Positions 30,824 to 39,681 of a stretch of DNA of 64,000 bases are shown here, in pieces. The DNA lies in the NCBI GenBank assembly GCA_038746285.1, contig JBCDKT010000004.1, positions 1-64,000 of the forward strand, read 5' to 3'. The stretch's first letter is position 1. Every line of letters starts with the position of its first letter. Position numbers and translations under genes: made by a program. A model generated the notes under the pieces. It saw nothing but the letters and a program-made list of their open reading frames with translations, ran no database searches and was not told the origin of the DNA. The DNA is from Bacteroidota bacterium (lineage in GTDB: Bacteria; Bacteroidota; Rhodothermia; Rhodothermales; JANQRZ01).

Positions 30824-32218
30824 TTACATCCGCGTCCGCTCGTCCCAGATCGGGACCAGCAGTTCGAAGTCGCCGAAGCCCGTGTCGTCGACGAAGATGA
30901 AGCGGCGGCCGATGCGGTTGTAGTACCACACCTGGTAGGGCTTGTCGCCGTAGCTGAACGGGTGGCGCTCGACGAAGTCCGGCTCGCCGAAGCGGATGAA
31001 GACCTCGCCCCGGTCCGTGTTCCAGCCGTTGTCCTCGAAGCGGCCGTAGTTACGGTTGGCGAACGAGACGCGGAAGTAGTATTCCTCCATGCGCTCGTTG
31101 CGCCGCGTGCCGGGCGTGGGGTCGCGCTTCTCCCAGAAGCTCTCGAAGGCGCGGAACTGCTCCTCCGAGGTTTCGGCGTTGCGGATCGCCCGGAGGTCGC
31201 GGTCTTTGGCGATGTAGCGGAGCTGCGCGACGGCGCTTTCGAGGTCCGCGATCTGCTCGTCGAGGCCCATCCAGCGGACCGTGAACGCCTTCGACGCCGC
31301 CGCCACGACCACGCCGGCTTCGCTTTCGAGACGGACGGTGAACATATAATTGCCCGAGCCGAACGGGTCGGTCTCGAGCGTCAGGGTGGCAGGGTTGCGG
31401 CCGGGCTGGACGGTGAGCGTCTCGGTAGTTCGGAAGTCCGGGTCGCGCTCCTCGCTCTCCTTCGTCGGGAGGCCGAGGAGGGGGCGCAGGATTTCGGGAC
31501 GGCGGCGCTCCCGGTTCTGCTTCACCACCTCGTAGTGGACCTGGAGGGGCTGCTCCCGGTCGGCGTAGATCTCGTAGAACAGCGTAAACTCGTCGCTGTC
31601 GGTGCCGATGGCGTTCGAGACGTTGGGGAAGATGGTCTGCTGCTCGGCGTCGTAGCGGTCGGCGAGCAGGAGATCGCTCATCGATATGGGGGCGTCGAAG
31701 GCGCGGACGTCGAGCGGAAGCTCGCGCAGGAAGGTCCGGCTGGAGGCCGCGTCCTCGACCTGCACTTCGAGCGCGTAGGTGCCCGGTGTGAGGCGGAGCG
31801 ACTGCGTAGCGTAGTCGTAGAGCGTGTCGGACTGCGTCACCTCGTACTCGGGCGCGTCGACGGTGCGCTCCCACATCCGGCTGCGGACGAGCCCCTGAAC
31901 CTTGCCCTCGCTGTCGGTCCGGTAGATGTCCACCGAGACGCTGTAGCGCGCGCCGAACCCGCTGTCCTGGCTCAGAAAGCGCAGGCTCTGGTAGGGCACC
32001 TTGGTGTAAACGTCGAGGCGGGTCTCCGTGCGTCCGTCTTCGCCCCGGACGCTCACCGCGTCCACGTCGAACTCGGGCTGGTAGGCCGCGCGGCCACTGA
32101 GACCGCTCCGGTACTCTTCCTGGGCGTGGGCTTCGGGCGTCGCCCAGCAGAGGGAGACGAAAAGCGCGCAGGCGGCCCAGCGCGCGAGGATCCATCGGTC
32201 TGTGGCAAGGCAACCCAT
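30824..32218 (-). CDS. GWxTD domain-containing secreted protein
   Basis: The 464-aa protein has a signal peptide (WAACALFVSLCWATPEAHAQ) and a C-terminal GWxTD domain, read here as GWNTDRGEVFIRFGEPDFVE followed by a Tyr/Trp-rich end (QVWYYNRIGRRFIF). GWxTD proteins are found mainly in Bacteroidota and relatives; their function is unknown, though they often neighbour envelope genes. The first 300 residues are a beta-rich extracytoplasmic region. The gene lies between ftsY and fmt on the same strand. The ATG at 32216-32218 opens the signal peptide. Confidence 0.88.
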   Translation of the reverse strand: MGCLATDRWILARWAACALFVSLCWATPEAHAQEEYRSGLSGRAAYQPEFDVDAVSVRGEDGRTETRLDVYTKVPYQSLRFLSQDSGFGARYSVSVDIYRTDSEGKVQGLVRSRMWERTVDAPEYEVTQSDTLYDYATQSLRLTPGTYALEVQVEDAASSRTFLRELPLDVRAFDAPISMSDLLLADRYDAEQQTIFPNVSNAIGTDSDEFTLFYEIYADREQPLQVHYEVVKQNRERRRPEILRPLLGLPTKESEERDPDFRTTETLTVQPGRNPATLTLETDPFGSGNYMFTVRLESEAGVVVAAASKAFTVRWMGLDEQIADLESAVAQLRYIAKDRDLRAIRNAETSEEQFRAFESFWEKRDPTPGTRRNERMEEYYFRVSFANRNYGRFEDNGWNTDRGEVFIRFGEPDFVERHPFSYGDKPYQVWYYNRIGRRFIFVDDTGFGDFELLVPIWDERTRM

Positions 32219-32455
32219 AGGCTTCGGCCTCTGTTCGGCTTTTCCGGATCGCGAGCGATCCCTGCTTATGATACGCGCGCAGGTGAGTTCCGCAAGGTGG
32301 TACTGCCGGGAGCACCCCGCAGGGCAAGCGGTCCGGCGTAGGGTAAATATGACGACGGGGCGGCAGAAAACAAAGCGGGGCTGCGCCCTACCGTCTCCCT
32401 GCCACGCCGAACGGTTGCAGACGACCTCCGAACGGACGGGTCCAGACCACCCACG

Positions 32456-33433
32456 CTAGTCAAACAACGCGGCGACGAACGCGGGCCGGTCGAAGAGTTG
32501 GAGGTCGTCGATGCCCTCGCCGACACCGATATACTTTACGGGAATCTGGAACTCGTTGGAAATGCCAATCACAATGCCCCCTTTGGCGGTCCCGTCGAGC
32601 TTGGTGAGCACGAGGCCGGTGACATCCACGCTCTTGGTGAACTCCTCGGCCTGGCGGAGCGCGTTCTGGCCGGTCGAGGCGTCGAGGACGAGGAGGACCT
32701 CGTGCGGTGCCCCGGAGACCTGGCGGTCCATGACGCGCTTGACCTTGCTCAGTTCGTCCATCAGCCCGCCCTTCGTGTGCAGCCGCCCGGCGGTGTCGAT
32801 CAGCACCACGTCCGAGCCGCGCGAGGTGGCCGCGGCGAGCGTGTCGAAGGCGACAGCGGCGGGGTCGGCCCCGTGGTGCTGCCGGACGATGGGCACGTCG
32901 GCCCGCGTCGCCCACACTTCGAGCTGCTCGGCGGCGGCGGCGCGGAACGTGTCGGCAGCCCCGAGGAGCACCGACTTGCCCGCCTCCTTGTAGCGGTTGG
33001 CGATCTTACCGATCGAGGTCGTTTTGCCGACCCCGTTGACGCCGACCACCATCACGACGTGCGGGTGGTTCGGCAGCGGGGCGGCGAAGCCTGTCCCGGA
33101 CTCCGATCCGGGATCTCCCGGCCGGTCCGGGGCCGTGGCGAGGAGGAGGTCGGCGATCTCCTCGCGGATGATGCCGTTCAGGTCGCCCGTCGAGACGTAC
33201 TTGTCGCGCTTGACGCGCGCCTCGATCCGGCGGATGACGTCGACCGTCGTCTTGACGCCGACGTCGCTCGTGACGAGGACTTCTTCGAGGTCGTCCAGGA
33301 CCTCGTCGTCCACCTGGTCCTTGCCGGCGACGGCGCGGGTGAGCTTGCCGAAGAAGCTGGTGCGGGTCTTTTCGAGCCCCTCTTCGAGGCGCTCCTGCTC
33401 TTTCTCTTTCTTGCCGAAGCCGAACAAGGCCAT
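32456..33433 (-). CDS. ftsY: Signal recognition particle receptor FtsY
   Basis: FtsY docks SRP-ribosome complexes at the membrane. The 325-aa protein has the N domain (about 20-95) and the G domain with GVNGVGKTTSIGKIANRY, DTFRAAAAEQLEVW, LIDTAGRLHTK and LTKLDGTAKGG. The acidic A domain is reduced to a short charged N terminus (MALFGFGKKEKEQERLEEGL). Between the N and G domains an unusual insert reads DPGSESGTGFA. It is encoded by a palindromic repeat (33083-33115) that also occurs in the gene at 42849. It is 41 bp downstream of the phosphatidyltransferase gene. Confidence 0.95.
   Translation of the reverse strand: MALFGFGKKEKEQERLEEGLEKTRTSFFGKLTRAVAGKDQVDDEVLDDLEEVLVTSDVGVKTTVDVIRRIEARVKRDKYVSTGDLNGIIREEIADLLLATAPDRPGDPGSESGTGFAAPLPNHPHVVMVVGVNGVGKTTSIGKIANRYKEAGKSVLLGAADTFRAAAAEQLEVWATRADVPIVRQHHGADPAAVAFDTLAAATSRGSDVVLIDTAGRLHTKGGLMDELSKVKRVMDRQVSGAPHEVLLVLDASTGQNALRQAEEFTKSVDVTGLVLTKLDGTAKGGIVIGISNEFQIPVKYIGVGEGIDDLQLFDRPAFVAALFD
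33083..33115 (-). repeat. In-frame palindromic element within ftsY
   Basis: On the minus strand GATCCCGGATCGGAGTCCGG continues GACAGGCTTCGCC. It matches 43152-43184 at 29 of 33 positions and is read in the same frame in both genes. TCCCGGA and TCCGGGA form the stem. Intergenic relatives lie at 50642 and 52700. Confidence 0.75.
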
Positions 33434-33474
33434 GTCTATCGGGTGATTGGGCGAGGCGGTGACGGAGCGGTCGG

Positions 33475-34155
33475 CTATCCGGCGACCTGGTCTTTCGACT
33501 CCTCGCCGACGTTTTCGGGGAGGCGCCCGGTCACGACGCGGTGCTGCTCGTCCACGGGCACGTCGGGGCCGAGGCGCAGGACGAGCGCGAAGCGGTGGAG
33601 GTAGCGGGCGAGTGAGTAGGCCAGCAGCACCGTCGTCGTCCAGATGCAGGCGTCCAGCACGGGCGGGTCGGCGCGCAGGAGCGCCGCGAGGATCGTGACG
33701 GCGAGGGCGGTCACGGTCACTTTCCCGCTCCAGAGGCTCATCATCACGTAGCCGAGCTTCCGGGTCTGGATCAGCCCGCCGGCGGCGATCACGGCGTCGC
33801 GCAGGATCACGCAGGCGACGAACCACGCCGGCAGCGCCGGCCCGAACTCCGCCGGGCGCAGGACGAGCGCGAGCGTCACGGCCGCCGCCGCGAGCTTGTC
33901 GGTCGCCGGGTCGAGCACCCGGCCCCACTCCGAGACGGTCCCGCTCCAGCGAGCGATCTTGCCGTCCAGAAAGTCGGTGACGATGGCGAAACCGATCAGC
34001 CCCATCAGCCACCCGAACGGCCCGCCCTGGTAGACGAGCTGGGCAATCGGCCACACGAGCGCGCCCCGCGCGAGCGTCAGCACGTTCGCCGGCGTCCAGA
34101 ACCGACCGAGGTCCGGGAAGCCGACGGGCGCAGGGGACGATGAGGGGGCAGCCAT
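33475..34155 (-). CDS. CDP-alcohol phosphatidyltransferase family protein
   Basis: The 226-aa membrane enzyme transfers a phosphatidyl group from CDP-diacylglycerol to an alcohol, probably glycerol-3-phosphate or a related acceptor. The family motif D-x2-D-G-x2-A-R-x8-G-x3-D-x3-D is complete: DFLDGKIARW through GRVLDPATDK. Several hydrophobic helices follow. PgsA is a likely identity, but the acceptor cannot be decided. The ATG at 34153-34155 is supported by a TATCTTC element at 34182-34188. ftsY follows 41 bp downstream. Confidence 0.88.
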   Translation of the reverse strand: MAAPSSSPAPVGFPDLGRFWTPANVLTLARGALVWPIAQLVYQGGPFGWLMGLIGFAIVTDFLDGKIARWSGTVSEWGRVLDPATDKLAAAAVTLALVLRPAEFGPALPAWFVACVILRDAVIAAGGLIQTRKLGYVMMSLWSGKVTVTALAVTILAALLRADPPVLDACIWTTTVLLAYSLARYLHRFALVLRLGPDVPVDEQHRVVTGRLPENVGEESKDQVAG

Positions 34156-34181
34156 ACAGGGCAGGACGTGAAAGCAGCCAC

Positions 34182-34188
34182 GAAGATA
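34182..34188 (-). promoter_or_regulatory. -7 promoter element (TATCTTC) of the phosphatidyltransferase-ftsY unit
   Basis: Minus-strand TATCTTCG lies 27 bp upstream of the ATG. It probably starts a transcript for the phosphatidyltransferase gene and ftsY. Confidence 0.55.
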
Positions 34189-34330
34189 CACTGCGGACGT
34201 GCTGGGCCGAGGTAACCTGCGCAGCACATAAGGCAGAGATCGGGTGCGTTATTCGCTAAACCCGCAGGTCTCCCGGGCCACGCACACCGGCCAGCACCCG
34301 TACGTTTCGTGCCTCCTACCCGGTGCCGCT

Positions 34331-35404
34331 ATGCTTCTCCTCTTCGCCGCCGCATGCGCCGTGCAGGTCGGCTGCTGGCTCCTGCTCGGCCTCGGGTTCC
34401 GACGCGCTCGCCAGACGGCCATCGCCGCAGGCGCTGCGCTCCAGCCCGCATCGGTCGTCGTCGCGGCGCGGGACGAGGAAGAGCGGCTTCCGGACCTGCT
34501 CGCCGCCCTCGCCGCGCAGACCCATCCTGACTTCGAGGTGCTCGTCGTGGACGACGCCTCGGAAGACCGCACGGCAGCCCTTGTGGAAGAAAAGGCGGCG
34601 CAGGATACGCGCTTCCGGCTCGTGCAGGTGACGGACTCTCAGGATCCAAGAAAGAAGCACGCCCTCACACTCGGCATCGCGGCAGCCCGCCACGGCCTAC
34701 TCGCCTTCACCGACGCCGACTGCACGCCGCCGCCCGGCTGGCTCAGCACGCTTGCCGCGCACCACGCCGCCACGCCCGAGGCCGTGCTCGTCGGCTACGG
34801 ACCGTACCGCCGCGAGCCGGGCGCGCTGAACGCCTTCGTCCGCTACGAGACCCTCGTGACCGCGCTCACGACGGCGGCAGCGGTCGGGCTTGGGCGGCCG
34901 TACATGGCCGTCGGGCGCAACTTCAGCTACCCCGCGTCGGTGTTCGAGCAGGTCGGCGGGTTCGCGCACTCGGTGCAGTCGCTCTCGGGCGACGACGACC
35001 TGCTCGTGCAGGAGGCGCACCGCCACGGCGTCCCCGTCCGCTACGTCTTCGACGAGGTCGCGTTCGTCCCGAGCGAAGCGCCGCGCTCGTGGCGGCGGTG
35101 GGCGCGGCAGAAGCTCCGCCACACCTCAGCGGGCCGGTACTACGACCGAGGCGCGCAGGCCGCCCTCGTCGTCTTCCACGCGTCGAACCTGCTGGTCTGG
35201 GTCGCGCCGCTCGTGCTCGGGTGGACGGGGGCCGGGCTGCTCGCCGGACGCTTCCTCTTCCAGCGCGTCGTTCTCCGCGACGCCGCACGCACCTTCGGCG
35301 AGGCCGACCTGATGCTTGCGCAGCCGTTGCTTGACGCAGGGTACGTCCTGTACAACACTGTCCTCGCCTCGCTCGGGACGCTCCTGACGCCAAAACGCTG
35401 GTGA
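34331..35404 (+). CDS. Membrane glycosyltransferase, family 2
   Basis: The 357-aa protein has an N-terminal membrane helix (LLLFAAACAVQVGCWLLLGL), then a GT-A domain with VVVAARDEEERLPDLL, VLVVDDASEDRT, the DXD-type FTDADCTPP, and GDDDLLVQEAHR with RRWARQKLRH. It ends in two or three more helices. It probably builds a lipid-linked or extracellular glycan; donor and acceptor are unknown. The ATG at 34331 was chosen as the first codon of the helix. It is divergent from the phosphatidyltransferase gene. Confidence 0.87.
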   Translation: MLLLFAAACAVQVGCWLLLGLGFRRARQTAIAAGAALQPASVVVAARDEEERLPDLLAALAAQTHPDFEVLVVDDASEDRTAALVEEKAAQDTRFRLVQVTDSQDPRKKHALTLGIAAARHGLLAFTDADCTPPPGWLSTLAAHHAATPEAVLVGYGPYRREPGALNAFVRYETLVTALTTAAAVGLGRPYMAVGRNFSYPASVFEQVGGFAHSVQSLSGDDDLLVQEAHRHGVPVRYVFDEVAFVPSEAPRSWRRWARQKLRHTSAGRYYDRGAQAALVVFHASNLLVWVAPLVLGWTGAGLLAGRFLFQRVVLRDAARTFGEADLMLAQPLLDAGYVLYNTVLASLGTLLTPKRW

Positions 35405-35445
35405 GGCTTTATACTCCGCTGACCACTTTACGCTAGCCCGTCGCC

Positions 35446-37416
35446 ATGCGCTCGCTTCTCCTCGCTCTCTGCCTCCTCGCTCTTCCTGCCGCTGCGCAGG
35501 ACGCTCCGCCGCCAACGAATGCGGACCTCTTCGCCCCGCTCGACCTGCCCGCGCCGGACGCATACCGCACGGCCTCGGGCACGCCCGGCCCCGCCTACTG
35601 GCAGCAGCGCGCCGACTACGACATCGCCGTCGGCCTCGACCCCAACACCCACACCGTCACGGGCGAGGAGACGATCAAGTACACCAACAACAGCCCCCAG
35701 GCGCTCGGCTTCCTCTGGCTCTACCTGGAGCAGAACCTGTTCGCCGAGGGCAGCCGGGGCGCGGCGCTGACGCCGGCCGACAGCCGCTGGCGCGGGGCCT
35801 TCGCCGAGGGCGGGCTGACGCTCGGGTCGGTCGAGGTCGTCCACGGCGGCGAGACCTATACGCCCAACTACCTCGTCGACGACACGCGGATGCGGATCGA
35901 CCTCGCCGAGCCGCTCGCGGCCGGCGGCGGGCAGCTCCAGCTTCGGATTGCGTGGGGCTTCGTCGTGCCCGAGTACGGGGCCGACCGGATGGGGCGGCTC
36001 GCGGTCGAGGACGGGATGGTCTACGAGCTCGCGCAGTGGTTCCCGCAGATGGCCGTCTTCGACGACGTGCGCGGCTGGAACACGCTCCCTTACCTCGGAC
36101 AAGGCGAGTTCTACTTCAACTACGGCGACTTCGACCTCGCCATCACCGTCCCGACGCCCTACACGGTCGTCGCCACCGGCACGCTGCAAAACCCAGAAGA
36201 GGTCTGGACCACCGAGCAGCGCGACCGGCTCAAGGCGGCCGGCGCGAGCGCCGAGCGGGTCTACATCATCGCCCCCGATGAACTCGGTCGGGCGCACCCG
36301 CAGAAGAGCGCGGTGACGACGTGGCGCTTCCGCGCCGAGAACGTCCGCGACGTGGCGTGGGCCGCCTCGAACCGCTTCATCGTCGACGCCGCCGGAGCCA
36401 CCACCGACGCAGGCGACGTGCTCGTCATGTCGGCCTACCCACCCGAGGGCGTCTCCGACGACCCGAGCGAGCCCGGCTGGGAGGAGGCGACGCGGTTCGG
36501 GCGGGCCTCCGTCCTCGCCAACTCGCGCTGGACGCCCTACCCCTATCCCGTCATGGTCTCCGTCGCGGGCGTAGTCGGCGGGATGGAGTACCCGATGCTG
36601 CACTTCTCCGGCGTCGGGCGGCGCGGGCAGAGCCTGTTCGGGGTGATCGACCACGAGATCGCCCACACCTGGTTTCCGATGGTGGTCGGGTCCGACGAGC
36701 GGCGGCACGCGTGGATGGACGAGGGCTTCGTCTCGTTCATGAACACGTCCTCGGCCGTCGCTTTCTACGACGAGAACGAGGACCCCTCCATCGCCCACTT
36801 CGGCCAGGGAACGACGATCCGCGTCAACCGGCTGATGCGACGCGACACGGTCGTCGCCCTCATGGAGTCGCCCCCGATGCAGGACCAGACGGTCGCGACG
36901 CCGGCCGACCAGATCCGCCGCCCGTCGCTGGGCTTCCTCGCCTACCGCAAGCCTGGCAAGGGGCTGCTGATGCTCCGCAATGCCGTCCTCGGGCCGGAGC
37001 GCTTCGACGCGGCGTTCCGCGCCTATATCGAGCGCTGGGCCTACAAGCACCCGCAGCCCGCCGACTTCTTCCGCACCGTCGAGGACGTAGCCGGCGAGGA
37101 CCTGAGCTGGTTCTGGCGCGGCTGGTTTATGTCTACTGAGACGCTCGACCAGGCGATTGCGAGCGTCGAGCGGATGGGAGATGGCACCGTCGTCACCGTC
37201 GAGAACCGCGGCGGCCTCGTGATGCCCGCGGACCTGGAGGTGACATTCGCCGACGGGCAGACGGAGCGCGTCCGCGTTCCGGTCGAGGCCTTCTTCAAGA
37301 CCGATACGTTCGAGGTCGCCCTCCCCGGCCCGCGCCGCCTCACCTCCGTGCGCCTCGACCCCGACGGCGTGTTGCCGGACACCGACGAGGCGAACGACGT
37401 GTGGGCTGGTGGGTGA
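35446..37416 (+). CDS. Secreted M1 family metallopeptidase
   Basis: The 656-aa protein has a signal peptide (SLLLALCLLALPAAAQ) and the aminopeptidase N-like fold. Zinc-site residues lie in HEIAHTWFP with the third ligand in WMDEGF (HExxH-x18-E). VGGMEYPML stands for the GxMEN exopeptidase motif with Tyr in place of Asn. The catalytic Tyr region FLAYRKPGKGL follows. It likely trims peptides outside the cytoplasmic membrane for nutrient use. The gene is 41 bp after the glycosyltransferase gene. Confidence 0.92.
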   Translation: MRSLLLALCLLALPAAAQDAPPPTNADLFAPLDLPAPDAYRTASGTPGPAYWQQRADYDIAVGLDPNTHTVTGEETIKYTNNSPQALGFLWLYLEQNLFAEGSRGAALTPADSRWRGAFAEGGLTLGSVEVVHGGETYTPNYLVDDTRMRIDLAEPLAAGGGQLQLRIAWGFVVPEYGADRMGRLAVEDGMVYELAQWFPQMAVFDDVRGWNTLPYLGQGEFYFNYGDFDLAITVPTPYTVVATGTLQNPEEVWTTEQRDRLKAAGASAERVYIIAPDELGRAHPQKSAVTTWRFRAENVRDVAWAASNRFIVDAAGATTDAGDVLVMSAYPPEGVSDDPSEPGWEEATRFGRASVLANSRWTPYPYPVMVSVAGVVGGMEYPMLHFSGVGRRGQSLFGVIDHEIAHTWFPMVVGSDERRHAWMDEGFVSFMNTSSAVAFYDENEDPSIAHFGQGTTIRVNRLMRRDTVVALMESPPMQDQTVATPADQIRRPSLGFLAYRKPGKGLLMLRNAVLGPERFDAAFRAYIERWAYKHPQPADFFRTVEDVAGEDLSWFWRGWFMSTETLDQAIASVERMGDGTVVTVENRGGLVMPADLEVTFADGQTERVRVPVEAFFKTDTFEVALPGPRRLTSVRLDPDGVLPDTDEANDVWAGG

Positions 37417-37444
37417 CGCGGCGACGCTTAAGCCGTCGCCGGGA

Positions 37445-37477
37445 TCGTAGGGGCGGGTTTCAAACCCGCCCCTACGA
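37445..37477. repeat. Palindrome, GGGGC...GCCCC family (copy 3)
   Basis: TCGTAGGGGCGGGTTT and its exact 16-base complement flank a single C. It lies 28 bp after the M1 peptidase stop codon and 43 bp before the nupC promoter element. It is the longest stem of the five related palindromes. Confidence 0.8.
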
Positions 37478-37519
37478 CAACGCACCGCCGCGCCGACGCA
37501 TCGATCCCTCCGGCGGGAA

Positions 37520-37527
37520 TATCTTGG
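37520..37527 (+). promoter_or_regulatory. -7 promoter element (TATCTTGG) of the nucleoside transporter gene
   Basis: TATCTTGG lies about 100 bp before the ATG. It is one of the best matches to the local -7 consensus and implies a structured leader of roughly 90 bases. Confidence 0.55.
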
Positions 37528-37553
37528 CGCGGCCCGGTCCCACGGGGCCGCTC

Positions 37554-37615
37554 CGGGGCGCTGCCCCGTTTCTGCACCCGGCTCGGCACCGGCTGAGCCG
37601 GGTGCTTCTTTTCTT
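37554..37615 (+). promoter_or_regulatory. Terminator-like hairpins in the transporter leader (possible attenuator)
   Basis: CGGGGC/GCCCCG (37554-37568) forms a tight hairpin. It is followed by GCACCCGGCTC (37574-37584) pairing with GAGCCGGGTGC (37595-37605) and then TTCTTTTCTT. The second hairpin plus T-rich tail is a classic intrinsic terminator placed between the promoter and the start codon, 9 bp before it. It suggests regulated read-through; no known riboswitch class was recognised. Confidence 0.55.
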
Positions 37616-37623
37616 CCGCGCCT

Positions 37624-39012
37624 ATGGACATCGTCTCCCTCCTCCGGGGTCTGCTCGGTATCGCCGCCATCCTCGGCATCGCTTTCGCCTTTTCCTCCGC
37701 GCGCCGCAGCGTTAACTGGCGGACGATTGGGGCCGGACTGCTGCTCCAACTCCTCTTCGCTGTCGTCATCCTCAAGGGCGACGCGATGGCTGAGGTCTTT
37801 GCCCCGTTCGGGTGGCCGAAGGCGGCGTTCGCGTGGGTGGCCGGGCTGTTCGTCAAGTTCCTCGCGGCGGTCGAGGTCGGGGCGACATTCATCTTTGGGA
37901 GCCTCGGGCTGCCGCCGGGGGCCGACGGCTCGCTCGGGTTCTTCTTCTTCGCCTACGTCCTCCCGACGGTCGTCGTGTTCGCCTCGCTGATGGCGATCCT
38001 GTACTACCTCGGCGTGATGCAAGTCGTGGTGCGCGGGATGGCGTACGTCGTGCGCCGGGCGCTCGGGACGAGCGGGCCGGAGAGCCTGAGCGTGAGCGCC
38101 AACATCTTCGTCGGGCAGACCGAGGCCCCGCTCGTCATCAAGCCCTACATCAAGAACCTCTCGCGGAGCGAACTGATGGCGGTCATGACGGGCGGGATGG
38201 CGACGATCGCGGGCGGCGTCCTGGCGAGCTACGTCGCCTTCCTCGGCGAGCGCTACGCGTCGGTGACGGGAATCGCGGTCGAGGCCGGGCAGCAGCTCTT
38301 CGCCGAGCAGCTCCTCGGGGCGAGCGTGATGGCGGCCCCGGCGGCGCTCGTCCTCGCCAAGATTCTGATTCCCGAGACGCGCCCGGTCACGGCCGATGCC
38401 GTTCCCGACACCGATGCGGGCGAGGCCACGCTCCCGGCGACCTCCAGCGACGAAGCGCTGGGCGCGGCCGAGGAGGCTATCGAAGACGCCGGCCCCAAAA
38501 ACGTTATCGACGCCGCCGCGACGGGGGCGGCCGACGGGATGAAGCTCGCGCTCAACATCGGCGCGATGCTGATCGCCTTCCTCGCGCTCATCGCGATCAT
38601 CAATGGGATTATCGGCTGGGCCTTCGGCTTCGCCGGCCTGGAGATCACCCTCGAGACGATCCTCGGGACGGTGCTAGCCCCGGTCGCCTGGCTCATCGGT
38701 GTGCCGAACGCGGACCTGCTGACCTTCGGCGGGTTCCTCGGGACGAAGGTGATCGCCAACGAGTTCGTCGCCTACAGCCAGTTCGCCGACGCGATTGGGG
38801 CCGGCACCCTCCAGCCGAAGACCATCGTGATGGCGACCTTCGCGCTCTGCGGCTTCGCCAACCTGTCGTCGATCGGCATCCAGATCGGCGGGATCGGGCC
38901 GCTGGCACCGGAGCGGACGGGCGAGATCGCCTCGCTCGGCCTCCGCGCCGTCCTTGCCGGGACGCTCGCCAACCTGATGACGGCCACCATTGCCGGGGTT
39001 CTTCTCGGCTGA
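37624..39012 (+). CDS. nupC: NupC-type concentrative nucleoside transporter
   Basis: The 462-aa inner-membrane protein belongs to the CNT family, which imports nucleosides with H+ or Na+. It has about ten hydrophobic helices and the family motif NIFVGQTEAPLVIKPYIKNL, followed by MTGGMATIAGGVLASYV and later GTKVIANEFVAY and CGFANLSSIGIQIGG. A hydrophilic insert of about 60 acidic residues (TADAVPDTDAGEATLPATSS) separates the two halves, as in several Bacteroidota members. The leader carries a terminator-like hairpin, which suggests attenuation control. Confidence 0.93.
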   Translation: MDIVSLLRGLLGIAAILGIAFAFSSARRSVNWRTIGAGLLLQLLFAVVILKGDAMAEVFAPFGWPKAAFAWVAGLFVKFLAAVEVGATFIFGSLGLPPGADGSLGFFFFAYVLPTVVVFASLMAILYYLGVMQVVVRGMAYVVRRALGTSGPESLSVSANIFVGQTEAPLVIKPYIKNLSRSELMAVMTGGMATIAGGVLASYVAFLGERYASVTGIAVEAGQQLFAEQLLGASVMAAPAALVLAKILIPETRPVTADAVPDTDAGEATLPATSSDEALGAAEEAIEDAGPKNVIDAAATGAADGMKLALNIGAMLIAFLALIAIINGIIGWAFGFAGLEITLETILGTVLAPVAWLIGVPNADLLTFGGFLGTKVIANEFVAYSQFADAIGAGTLQPKTIVMATFALCGFANLSSIGIQIGGIGPLAPERTGEIASLGLRAVLAGTLANLMTATIAGVLLG

Positions 39013-39066
39013 CGCATCGGTCGGAACCGCTTGCCGCGCTCTCCGGTGAGAGCAGAAAACAGCACC

Positions 39067-39285
39067 ATGACCCAGCTTCTCGAACAGACGCTGCGCCGCC
39101 TGCAGGCGCTGCCGGCACGCGACCAGGACCGCATCGCTGCCGCGCTGCAAGAAGAACTCGACCGCCTCTCGCCGGTGCCCGAGCCGAAGGACGAGCGCAC
39201 TCCTGGTTTAGGCGAGGGACGCTTCGAGGTACCGGACGACTTCACCGCGCCGCTGCCCGATGCGTTCTGGCTGGGCAAGGGATGA
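39067..39285 (+). CDS. Antitoxin of a VapBC-type pair
   Basis: The 72-aa protein (MTQLLEQTLRRLQALPARDQ, acidic middle, ending DDFTAPLPDAFWLGKG) has the layout of small DUF2281-like antitoxins: an N-terminal helical dimer region followed by an extended C terminus that fits into a PIN toxin. No DNA-binding fold is evident. Its stop codon overlaps the toxin start in an ATGA junction, typical of toxin-antitoxin operons. The ATG at 39067 is the first codon of the helical region. Confidence 0.75.
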   Translation: MTQLLEQTLRRLQALPARDQDRIAAALQEELDRLSPVPEPKDERTPGLGEGRFEVPDDFTAPLPDAFWLGKG

Positions 39286-39668
39286 GGCTTCTCCTCGACA
39301 CGCACACGCTGCTCTGGTGGCACGCGAAGGCGGGTGCCCTCTCTGATACCGTTCGAGACGCGCTCAAAGACCCCAAGCACGACGTGTTTCTGAGCGTGGT
39401 GAGTGCCTGGGAGATGCAGATCAAGGTCAGCCTCGGCAAACTACCGCTCCCGGGTACGGTACCGGAACTCATAGGAGAAGAGCTACGGGAGAACGGCTTT
39501 CTTCCGCTCAGCGTGACGTTCGATCACGTCTACGCGTTAGCCGGGCTGCCCGCTCATCACAAAGACCCGTTCGACCGCTTGCTCGTCGCCCAGGCGCGTC
39601 ACGAGGGGCTGACTCTGGTAACCGACGACCGGCAGATACAGCAGTATGATCTGCTGACGCTGTGGTAG
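39282..39668 (+). CDS. PIN-domain ribonuclease toxin (VapC-like)
   Basis: The 128-aa protein is a PIN domain of the Sll0205-like type. The acidic active-site residues are visible in LLLDTHTLLWW (first Asp), SAWEMQIK (Glu), DPFDRLLVAQA and LVTDDRQI. Such toxins cleave RNA when free of the antitoxin. The gene is translationally coupled to the antitoxin and ends 13 bp before gluQ, so the pair is inserted between the transporter and gluQ genes. Confidence 0.87.
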   Translation: MRLLLDTHTLLWWHAKAGALSDTVRDALKDPKHDVFLSVVSAWEMQIKVSLGKLPLPGTVPELIGEELRENGFLPLSVTFDHVYALAGLPAHHKDPFDRLLVAQARHEGLTLVTDDRQIQQYDLLTLW

Positions 39669-39681
39669 ACCTGCTAGCCTG

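Noticed and set aside
35428-38022. Long open frame opposite the M1 peptidase and transporter genes
   Set aside because: Its translation is compositionally biased with no recognisable motif, and both plus-strand genes are complete with clear catalytic motifs.
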